Positions 6,216-11,029 of a stretch of 11,029 nt of DNA are shown piece after piece. The DNA lies in the NCBI GenBank assembly GCA_026770585.1, contig MU646536.1, forward strand, positions 91,772 through 102,800, read 5' to 3'. The notes beneath the pieces were generated by a model. It saw only the letters and a list, made by a program, of their open reading frames with translations, made no database searches and was not told where the DNA came from. How positions within the stretch are numbered: the stretch's first letter is position 1; each line of letters opens with the position of its first letter. The translations under genes and the position numbers were made by a program. The stretch is from Baffinella frigidus. Taxonomy: Eukaryota > Cryptophyceae > Cryptomonadales > Baffinellaceae.

Positions 6216-6325
6216 GGTTGACCGACTATTCTCAAGTTGACATCCCAGTTTCACGGTAAAAATCCGTCAATTTTGGACCGGGAAAGAGCCCGGGATAAAC
6301 AAGACGGTGAGCCCAAATAGACCTT
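6206..6325 (+). mobile_element. MITE family 1, copy F
   Basis: Order: CTCGGGTTGACCGACTATTC, CAAGTTGACATCCCAG, AATCCGTCAATTTTGG, GAAAGAGCCCGGG, GGTGAGCCCAAATAGACC. The second palindrome has decayed on its left side (ATAAACAAGAC in place of CTCACCAAATT). A MITE family 2 copy starts 15 bases downstream. Confidence 0.65.
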
Positions 6326-6339
6326 CTAACTCAGCCCTT

Positions 6340-6692
6340 CACGCCAGAGGGCTCGAGGGTAATGACTACCTTATCGACGCCAGATCTGGCGTAGTTGACT
6401 TTAGAATCGCTGGAGATTCCGCTGAAAGATGTCAACAGTGGATGCCACCTCGTCCTGCTGTCCCTCGCCGTGGACGCCCAGCAATCCCCCACACAACAAC
6501 CTCCCGAGCTTCGACCTCCCCTCTGCAACAACCCGCGCGAACGCTCAACAGATCGAGAGAAATAAAGAAGAAGAAGAAGATAGACCTTGATGATGCGGAA
6601 TTCGGCGTGGGAGGATCGGCGGTTCCTATTGGAACGACTCAAAGAGTTTGGGCCCCCTCTCAACAGTGGATGTTTCGAGGTCTCTGGCGTGG
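6340..6692 (+). mobile_element. MITE family 2, copy 2, split by an insertion
   Basis: The left end CACGCCAGAG (6340-6349) and right end CTCTGGCGTGG (6682-6692) are complementary. Removing 6445-6672 leaves 125 bp, matching the 126-bp uninterrupted copy at 5363-5488 in inverted orientation, including the GCCAGATCTGGC palindrome (6380-6391). In the intact copy GTGGATG is followed directly by TTTCGAG. Here that junction is broken exactly where the insert begins and ends. Confidence 0.7.
6445..6659. mobile_element. 215-bp insertion with 13-bp target duplication (retroposon-like)
   Basis: TCAACAGTGGATG occurs just before (6432-6444) and just after (6660-6672) this segment, and once, as a diverged form, in the uninterrupted paralogue. 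A long target duplication is typical of LINE-driven retroposition rather than cut-and-paste MITEs. The insert starts with a 105-bp sequence (6447-6551) found again, inverted and nearly identical, at 7641-7745. An A/G tail with AAATAAAGAAGAAGAAGAAG follows, then module M (6580-6634) and unplaced sequence. That the tail is internal argues for a compound insert or a later event. Confidence 0.65.
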
Positions 6693-6818
6693 TAGACCTT
6701 GATGATGCGGAATTCGGCGTGGGACGATCGGCGGTTCGCGCAGTGCGGGGGCGACGCCGCGTGCATGTCGGGGTGCCACTTCTTCGACTGCTCCTGCTCG
6801 CCGTGTTGAGGGTGTTGA
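6691..6818. repeat. Module M, long copy 1
   Basis: It begins GGTAGACCTTGATGATGCGG, passes through AATTCGGCGTGGGACGATCG, CGCGCAGTGCGGGGGCGACG, CATGTCGGGGTGCCACTTCT and TCGACTGCTCCTGCTCGCCG, and ends in TGTTGAGGG units. The right part recurs at 6961-7050 and 7210-7300. The minus strand is open over much of it with an AEFRIIK segment, but frames differ among copies, so coding is not supported. Confidence 0.7.
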
Positions 6819-6960
6819 GGGTCCCGAGTGGGAGATGGACCTCTGCGTCGCTGGTCTCTCTCCCCCCCCCTCCTCCCTCCTAACCCACAGATCCGCCCAC
6901 CTTTGAGGGTACATGTCCTAGGAACAGCCCTACTGTAGGACCCTGTGCATCGAGAGCACG

Positions 6961-7050
6961 AGTCCGCGCAGTGCGGGGGCGACGCAGCGTGCATGTGGGG
7001 GTGCCACTTCTTCGACTGCTCCTGCTCGCCGTGTTGAGCGTGTTCAGGGA
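6961..7050. repeat. Module M, right part, copy 2
   Basis: AGTCCGCGCAGTGCGGGGGC to GTGTTGAGCGTGTTCAGGGA. It is about 90 bases, close to 100% similar to 6737-6818 in its central portion, and lacks the left GATGATGCGGAATTC part. Confidence 0.7.
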
Positions 7051-7051
7051 G

Positions 7052-7205
7052 GGGCCCCTAGGGACTCCTACCGTAGGGTCCTACAAATAAACAAAAAAAA
7101 GCATTTCCAGGATGGGCGGTGAAAATTTTTCGAGGATTGGCTGAGAGGCCCCTAGGGACTCCTACCGTAGGGTCCTACGAATAAACCTGAAAAAAACTAT
7201 TCGAG
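7052..7205. repeat. Direct pair with CCTAGGGACTCCTACCGTAG core
   Basis: Copies at about 7054-7130 and 7148-7205 share GGCCCCTAGGGACTCCTACC, GTAGGGTCCTAC, AATAAAC, an A-run and TTCGAGGA. CCTACCGTAGG is an 11-base near-palindrome that also occurs at 6090, as CCTACTGTAGG at 6929, and as CCTACGGTAGG at 5901. Confidence 0.7.
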
Positions 7206-7209
7206 GACT

Positions 7210-7300
7210 GGTGGTCCGCGCAGTGCGGGGTGGACGCCGCATGCATGTGGGGGTGCCACTTCTTCGACTGCTCCTGCTCGGGAGGTTGAGCGTGTTGAGG
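7210..7300. repeat. Module M, right part, copy 3
   Basis: GTGGTCCGCGCAGTGCGGGG to GTTGAGCGTGTTGAGG. It matches the other right parts and then diverges at GGGAGGTTGAG, which replaces GCCGTGTTGAG. Confidence 0.7.
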
Positions 7301-7373
7301 ATGTTCCTGCTCGGGATGTGGAGGGAGTTGAGGGTGTTGCGTCCCCCGCGTAGGCCTAACTGCCCCATAGTCC

Positions 7374-7411
7374 TTGAGCGTCCGCGCGGCAGCCCCCGCG
7401 CGGACGCTCAA
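7374..7411. repeat. Perfect 16-bp GC-rich hairpin
   Basis: TTGAGCGTCCGCGCGG (7374-7389) and CCGCGCGGACGCTCAA (7396-7411) are perfect complements around a 6-base loop. The arm resembles TTGAGCGTTCGCGCGG, one end of the 105-bp repeat (7645 on), so it may be the remnant of two such ends joined head to head. Confidence 0.85.
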
Positions 7412-7440
7412 CACCCTGCACACCCTCAACATCCCGGACA

Positions 7441-7505
7441 GGATCCGCGCGGGGTGTTGCAGAGGGGAGAGGTCGATGCTCGGGAGGTTTTTGTTGCTGG
7501 GGTTG
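7441..7505. repeat. Partial third copy of the 105-bp repeat
   Basis: CGCGCGGGGTGTTGCAGAGG followed by GGTCGATGCTCGGGAGGTTT aligns with 7656-7710 in the same orientation. It lacks the distal part with GGACAGCAGGACGAGG. Confidence 0.65.
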
Positions 7506-7640
7506 CTGGAAGTCAAGGACTTGACTACTCCTGCTCGCCGTGTTGAGGGTGTTGAGAGAGGGTATAGAAGCACTTACTTCGAGCCCTCTCTGGACGCCTT
7601 GCGTTTATGGTCCGACGTCCTACGTTCAATAAAAGTGTCT

Positions 7641-7745
7641 TCTGTTGAGCGTTCGCGCGGGTTGTTGCAGAGGGGAGGTCGATGCTCGGGAGGTTGTTGT
7701 GTGGGGGATTGCTGGGCGTCCAGGGCGAGGGACAGCAGGACGAGG
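7641..7745 (-). repeat. 105-bp repeat, inverted copy
   Basis: The reverse complement of this segment matches 6447-6551 with about two mismatches in 105. Landmarks are TGTTGAGCGTTCGCGCGGGT, TTGTTGCAGAGGGGAGGTCG and GGACAGCAGGACGAGG. Its end at 7745 coincides within two bases with the boundary of the insertion at 6445, which marks a true element end. The pair encloses about 1.1 kb containing the module-M copies. Confidence 0.85.
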
Positions 7746-7973
7746 GGTTCAGCGCTCGGGGTTCGGAACTCGGGGTGGGACCAGGTAGGCTTTCCGGACG
7801 TCGTTCATGGACGCGCCTGGCGGCGGGGTTGGTGGCGTTAGGACCCACAGGAGTGCAGTTCGAGCAGGCAGGAACGAGGGTTGCGGGGCGAGAACAGGGG
7901 CGCAGGTTGGGGGTCAGAGGGAGAGGGCAAGACGGAGAAATGTGAGGGCTGTGAGCGCAGGGTGTGCGGCTGA
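7746..7973. other. GC-rich, no defined feature
   Basis: Several frames stay open on both strands through GC-rich, G-biased sequence, and none shows recognisable protein composition. I treat these as chance frames. Confidence 0.4.
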
Positions 7974-8539
7974 AGCGGGTGCGGGCAGCCTGGTGTACCT
8001 CGCGCCACGCCAAGCACTTTCCAGGGGTCTCTGCTCTTCTGCCGGCTGCTGCTCAGCGCCCTGTGCGGCGCGGCGCCCGCTCGATCAGCCAGGCTGGTTC
8101 GAGCGACCCCTGCGCTGCACACGGTCGGGAGAACGGCCGGCGCCAGGCCCACGCATCGGTGCATCGTTCCTCCAGGGCCTGGTAAGTTCAAGGGTTCGCG
8201 GAGACGGGCGGAGACGGACGACACTCGTTTCCGGGGTTGTGGATCTCGTTTGCCGGTCTCCGTCTCCGCCGCGTCTCCGGTGCAGGGCCCACGAACAAAC
8301 CCAGGGCAGCTTCGGGCCAGGTTGAGCGAAAATTCTTGGTTTGTGGCAACTTTCACGGTGCGGCAACTTTCGGTCATCCCACGCCAGAGTGCAGGAAGGC
8401 GTTGTTGACTTTTGAAAACCACTACCCTGAGGAAGAATTGACTTTTGACCCGTCCAAGGCTCTCGTGGAAGTCAACTTTCGTGAACCTCAACTTTTCACG
8501 TTCAATTCGGTGCCCCTTCGTCTGCGGGGAGGATGGTGA
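7974..8539 (+). CDS. Possible two-exon coding fragment, unidentified
   Basis: Exons 7974-8181 and 8286-8539, joined across the intron at 8182-8285, give one open frame of 153 codons ending at TGA (8537-8539). The frame opens after a stop at 7971, and exon 1 has no in-frame ATG, so the start would lie in an upstream exon or is lost. Exon 1 encodes a hydrophobic stretch (LLFCRLLLSALCGAAPA) followed by an Arg/Ala/Thr-rich stretch, like a secretory signal plus transit peptide. Exon 2 contains VERKFLVCGNF, faintly like the start of triosephosphate isomerase. The match stops there, so this would be at most a broken fragment. The later part includes the CAACTTTC repeat words. It may equally be chance; I do not assign a function. 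Confidence 0.25.
8182..8285 (+). other. Candidate GT-AG intron, 104 bp
   Basis: The donor CTG-GTAAGTT is a full consensus 5' splice site. The acceptor lies 104 bases on: a C/T-rich tract (TCTCCGTCTCCGCCGCGTCT) followed by CCGGTGCAG-GG. The length is typical of compact eukaryotic genomes. An A-containing branch site cannot be placed with confidence. It is the best splice-signal pair in the window and suggests that this segment derives from a real gene on the plus strand. Confidence 0.45.
8340..8500. repeat. Cluster of CAACTTT / TTGACTTTTG words
   Basis: CAACTTTC occurs near 8347, 8364 and 8473, TTGACTTTTG near 8405 and 8439, and CAACTTTTCACG near 8488, at irregular spacing. The words match those of the arrays at 829-1098 and 2345-2543. 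They fall inside the candidate second exon. Confidence 0.6.
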
Positions 8540-8676
8540 ACTATGGGGCGATCACCACCCCTCAACAGGAGACAAGCCTTCAACCAGCGCCAAGCGGGGG
8601 AGCGCGGAGGTGACAGCCGCCCGCTCCTCATTTATGTGCGGTCTGGGCGTTCTGGGCGCGGCAGATGGCCCGTTAG

Positions 8677-9348
8677 CACCTTTGTTGGCTGAACGGCGGG
8701 CGGGTTGAGCACAGGCTGGCGCTGCATGTCGCCGCCTCTGCTCTCTGGACTGCCGCGCTGGTTCTCGCCGCAATGGTGAGCGTCCCCTCCGTGCCTCCTC
8801 CCGCGCAGCGCTGCGGCGCCTAGCCACGCCCGGGCGGCCCTGGGAAGAGGGCCCAGCGGAGCTTGACCTGCGCAGTCTGATGACACGGTGGCGCTGGTGC
8901 TGAGCAGGCCTGGGGGGGGCACAGCGGCCCCGCAGCGCTGATCGAAACTCGTGAGTCGGCGGCGCCGGGGCGCTCGGCGTCGCGGGGGCGGCAGACGAGG
9001 CTCAAGGACTCGCACGGCCACAAGCTTGGGGTTGCGACGGATGGCGGGATCGTGTCGGCTGCCCAGGCGGCGTTTGGAGGGTTGGCGGGGGCCGCGCAGC
9101 TCCAAGCACCGGACTGCGAATGCCACGCGCCGAAGCATTGCTACGGGTGCTTCCATTTGCATGCCAGTGATCACGCACACGACGAGCACCACGAGGACGA
9201 GCACCACGAGGAGCACCACGAAGAGCACCACGAGGAGCACGAGGAGGAGGGCGGCCACGAGCACCACGAGGAGGGGCACGCGAACGCGGTTCCAGGGGGG
9301 GTGGATGGCCAGATTCTGAACGGGGGGCACGGGCATGCCTTCACGTGA
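8677..9348 (+). CDS. Possible gene for a small Cys/His/Glu-rich protein
   Basis: The frame ending at TGA 9346-9348 is open without splicing from 8884. Its likely core begins near 8995 (TRLKDSHGHKLG). A Cys/His cluster reads DCECHAPKHCYGCFHLH (codons 9112-9162, spacing CxCx5CxxC), then about 40 residues of His and Glu in HHEE units (9169-9288), and a Gly/His tail ending GGHGHAFT. Codons are almost all CAC and GAG. A donor ATG-GTGAGC (8776) and acceptor GGCGGCAG (to 8994) would join exon 8677-8775 in frame, adding a hydrophobic LALHVAASALWTAALVLAA. Other acceptors are possible, and no clear upstream ATG other than 8773 is seen. Such composition suggests zinc, nickel or copper binding, but the 12-base repeat alone could create it. 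No family is recognised. Confidence 0.35.
9169..9288 (+). repeat. GAGCACCACGAG repeat tract
   Basis: Degenerate 12-base units made of GAG and CAC triplets encode Glu-His-His-Glu on the plus strand. On the minus strand the tract reads as Leu/Val, which produces a long spurious hydrophobic frame. GAA, GAC and GGC interruptions show that the tract is not a young microsatellite. Confidence 0.85.
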
Positions 9349-9360
9349 GGCCTCCTCCTC

Positions 9361-9508
9361 CTCGCTCTGCCTCACTCGGGCTGACTTGACTGTCAGACCA
9401 TTCGCAAGTTGACATGCTAGGTTTGTGGTACAAATTTGTCAACTTTGAAGCGGAGAAGAGCCCGGGCGCACCAAATTGGTGAGCCCAATTACACTGAGAC
9501 AGAGCTAG
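9361..9508 (+). mobile_element. MITE family 1, copy G (complete)
   Basis: 148 bp, from CTCGCTCTGCCTCACTCGGG to CACTGAGACAGAGCTAG, with complementary ends. The inner pair is CAAGTTGACATGC (9406 on) and TTGTCAACTTTG (9436 on). The second palindrome is GGGCGCACC-AAATT-GGTGAGCCC, with one mismatched pair (about 9464-9486). It starts 12 bases after the stop codon of the His-rich frame. Confidence 0.75.
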
Positions 9509-9560
9509 AACTCGCGCATGACTCAACACGAGCAGAGGGCTGGCTTGGACATGTGCGGTG

Positions 9561-9587
9561 TTTAGGGTTTAGGGTCTAGGGTTTAGG
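9561..9587. repeat. Interstitial telomere-type run (TTTAGGG)n
   Basis: About four units: TTTAGGG, TTTAGGG, TCTAGGG, TTTAGG. TTTAGGG is the telomere repeat of plants, many green algae and some other protists. The run is short, has one variant unit and is flanked by unrelated sequence on both sides, so it is not a chromosome end. Confidence 0.85.
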
Positions 9588-9626
9588 TGTCGAGCCCGCC
9601 CTGTGCATGGGATTGTGGCCTTAAAA

Positions 9627-9820
9627 CCAATGTGGTAGGACTTGGCCAAATCGAACCTCGAACTCACAAGATGCGAACTTCTAGATGGACCCTTTTGGAC
9701 ATGTAGTGTTTTAATTTCAAATTTTGCAGTACAAATGTTGATTACTAGTAAGTACGGTCCATCTAGAAGCTCGTATCTAGCAACTTCGAAGTTCGATTTG
9801 GCCAAGGCCTACCACATTGG
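9627..9820. mobile_element. 194-bp foldback element with ~65-bp arms
   Basis: Left arm 9627-9692 begins CCAATGTGGTAGGACTTGGC. Right arm 9756-9820 ends GCCTACCACATTGG and is its complement at about 80-85% of positions, best at the outer 30 bases and at CTTCTAGATGGACC. The 63-base centre is AT-rich. The two frames starting MAKSN on opposite strands are mirror reads of the arms and not proteins. Confidence 0.75.
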
Positions 9821-9962
9821 CTCTATAGCCAGAGGGACTTGGGATGAGACTCCCGCGACGGTTGATTGAACCAGGCAATGCCACACCAGGACTGTACCAC
9901 CCTCGAGGCAACATTAGGGTATTTTGAACCCCCCAAAAGTCAACCCCCCTTGGGATGAGGCC

Positions 9963-10098
9963 GGATCCGGTATGTTCATCGAGGCAGGCAGCCGTGTACT
10001 GCCTCGATCAGGCCCTGTACCAGGAACAGGCCTTGTGCTGGAAAAACGCATCTTAGTCGAAGAGGCGTGGGAATTTCATCTCGGAACATACCAGAATC
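9963..10098. repeat. Nested inverted repeats
   Basis: GATCCGGTATGTTC (about 9964-9977) is complemented by GAACATACCAGAATC (about 10084-10098). Inside is a perfect 10-bp hairpin ATCGAGGCAG / CTGCCTCGAT (9978-9987 and 9999-10008), and then AGGCCCTGT opposite AACAGGCCT (about 10010-10036). It may be a foldback element with additional internal structure. Confidence 0.5.
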
Positions 10099-10111
10099 TG
10101 TCCACATAAAA

Positions 10112-10139
10112 AGGCATACGATAGCATCATTGTATGCCT
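10112..10139. repeat. 8-bp hairpin AGGCATAC / GTATGCCT
   Basis: Perfect 8-base arms around a 12-base loop (GATAGCATCATT). A similar TAGGCAT word occurs in the insertion at 5834. No function assigned. Confidence 0.55.
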
Positions 10140-10293
10140 AAAATAGCATATACACCCTTATCTTCCGCATCGGAAGCCTCAGATAGCGGGACGGAGTCTG
10201 TCTTGTTCCGAAATTAGATTGAGGTCGAGCCTGGACCTGCGAGAGGCTACTGCAACAGGCCAACTTCACTCCGACAGGCCAACGTTGCGACAG
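10140..10293. other. No recognisable feature
   Basis: Only a short direct repeat (ACAGGCCAAC, near 10255 and 10274) was noticed. Confidence 0.4.
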
Positions 10294-10414
10294 TACAGGG
10301 GTACCCCGCTCATAAGAAACTGCCCCCCCCCCAGGACCACCGTAGGGCCCTAGGCATAGGCCTCCTGTAGGGTCCTAGGGGGGGGTGTTTTCTTTTGAGC
10401 GAGGTACCCCTGTA
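10294..10414. mobile_element. 121-bp foldback with TACAGGGGTACC ends and C/G runs
   Basis: TACAGGGGTACC (10294-10305) and GGTACCCCTGTA (10403-10414) are perfect complements. The match continues through CGCTC/GAGCG, an AAGAAA/TTTCTT segment, a C-run opposite a G-run, and AGGACC/GGTCCT. The centre contains GTAGGGCCCTAGG and CCTGTAGGGTCCTAGG. These belong with the CCTACCGTAGG words elsewhere. Confidence 0.75.
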
Positions 10415-10437
10415 GGGTAGTTGACACACGGTCTTGG

Positions 10438-10642
10438 AACCTTGGGACTAGAGTAGGACCTACCCTAGTCCAAGGCATACTCTAGTCCAAGGCTCGCGAG
10501 TCGTGAGAATTGGAGGTGAGCCTTGGACTAGGGTAGGACCAAATGCTTTACTGTTACTAGCATGACCCAATCGTTCAGTAAATTTCGAGGCGCCAAAAGC
10601 AATTAATCAATACTTTTGCAGAGATGCGACTAGGGTAGGACC
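10438..10642. repeat. Repeats of CCTTGGACTAGGGTAGGACC in both orientations
   Basis: CCTTGGGACTAGAGTAGG with CCTACCCTAGTCCAAGG forms a hairpin at 10440-10475. ACTCTAGTCCAAGGCTC (10479-10495) pairs with GAGCCTTGGACTAGGGT (10518-10534). A fifth, direct copy GACTAGGGTAGGACC lies at 10628-10642. At least five copies therefore occur within 205 bases. Confidence 0.75.
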
Positions 10643-10800
10643 TTGGGCGCGTAGGACCGCGTCTCTGTTTAGGGGCGCTAGCGTCTACCGTGCCCCAATA
10701 CCGTATGCCCCAACACCGCATGGCAACTACCCTCTACTCGCAAATCGTTGAGCTATCAACTTGCTGAGCCCCCCCCCCCGCCCCCCCGAACGATTCCGCT
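10643..10800. other. Low-information stretch with C run
   Basis: Three short ACCGTGCCCCAAT-like units (about 10688-10722) and an interrupted C run (about 10768-10786). No gene seen. Confidence 0.45.
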
Positions 10801-10934
10801 GTCAACTTAGTTGACGGAACATCCCGATCTGATCAAAATCGGGATATTCCAGCTGTAGTAAATTTGACCAGAGGTGAACCCTGATGGTTTACCCCTGTCT
10901 CTACCTCTGGTGAACCCTCAGGGTTTACCTCTGG
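10796..10934. repeat. Three consecutive hairpins
   Basis: First, GTCAACT-T-AGTTGAC (10801-10815) is a perfect 15-base palindrome of the window-wide motif, inside TTCCG and CGGAA. Second, GGAACATCCCGAT (10816-10828) pairs with ATCGGGATATTCC (10838-10850) at 12 of 13. Third, CCAGAGGTGAACCCTGA (10868-10884) pairs with TCAGGGTTTACCTCTGG (10918-10934) at 16 of 17, with a further GGTGAACCCT copy inside that could pair alternatively. Confidence 0.75.
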
Positions 10935-10993
10935 GGGGAAAAAATAGTCAACTCCACCCCGATCTGCTTCTCTTTTTGTGGCTGGTGGTTGCT

Positions 10994-10994
<1 letters not shown>

Positions 10995-11029
<35 letters not shown>
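10995..11029. repeat. Homopolymer of 35 C at the window end
   Basis: The last 35 bases are all C. True length is unknown because the window stops here. It may be a real poly-C tract, as other C and G runs occur nearby, or an assembly or sequencing effect at a contig edge. Confidence 0.9.

Noticed and set aside
7807-8325. 172-codon plus-strand frame
   Set aside because: It reads through the candidate intron and has Gly/Arg-rich low-information composition.
7838-8491. 217-codon minus-strand frame
   Set aside because: It runs against the strong plus-strand splice signals, shows no recognisable domain, and is Ser/Arg/Pro-rich like other chance frames in this GC-rich segment.
8519-8539. LRLRGG near the end of the exon-2 frame, as at the end of ubiquitin
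   Set aside because: Only six residues match, no ubiquitin fold sequence precedes it, and a Trp follows before the stop.
8632-9375. 247-codon minus-strand frame with a long Leu/Val stretch, resembling a membrane protein
   Set aside because: The hydrophobic stretch is the complement of the GAG/CAC repeat tract, and the rest is Arg/Pro/Ala-rich, as expected of a chance frame in GC-rich DNA.
9569-9869. Frames starting MAKSN on both strands
   Set aside because: They are mirror translations of the two arms of the foldback at 9627-9820.

Overview
The window looks like repeat-rich nuclear DNA of a eukaryote, most likely an alga or other protist. Supporting signs are a good GT-AG intron candidate (8182-8285), a short run of the plant/alga-type telomere repeat TTTAGGG (9561-9587), a GT/GA microsatellite, long C and G runs, and many non-autonomous transposon-like inverted repeats. 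There are no bacterial-style operons, no rRNA or tRNA gene I can recognise, and no complete protein gene I can name. The organism cannot be fixed from the sequence alone.

Layout. 1-830: a 60-bp direct duplication around a 106-bp foldback, then unassigned sequence. 829-1830: arrays of a GTCAACTTT-bearing unit and a duplicated two-module block split by a foldback element (1484-1671). 1844-2290: two diverged copies of a ~165-bp unit, each with a hairpin. 2345-2543: a 34-bp tandem array. 2820-3520: inverted and direct copies of a ~140-bp MITE-like family, interrupted by a 140-bp element with 55-bp terminal inverted repeats. 3832-4011: a foldback around a perfect 41-bp palindrome. 4266-4470: a motif palindrome and a microsatellite. 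4720-4943: a foldback with two 103-bp arms. 5363-6692: a second MITE-like family (termini CCACGCCAG), more copies of the first family, and nested insertions. 6580-7745: a module repeated several times and a 105-bp sequence present in near-identical inverted copies.

The only stretch with gene-like character is about 7974-9348, which is GC-rich. It holds a possible two-exon fragment with a good intron (7974-8539) and a possible gene for a small Cys/His/Glu-rich, presumably metal-binding protein (8677-9348). Both are tentative. From 9361 to the end the sequence returns to MITE copies, the telomere-like run, several foldbacks and a terminal run of 35 C.

The strongest unexplained signal is a short word, AGTTGAC or its complement GTCAACT. 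It occurs about 33 times against roughly 1-2 expected by chance. It lies in several repeat families that otherwise share no sequence, often as inverted pairs. With the nested insertions and about ten apparently unrelated foldbacks, this suggests a region shaped by several non-autonomous element families that may share a recognition site. That is inference; no transposase or reverse transcriptase is visible here.
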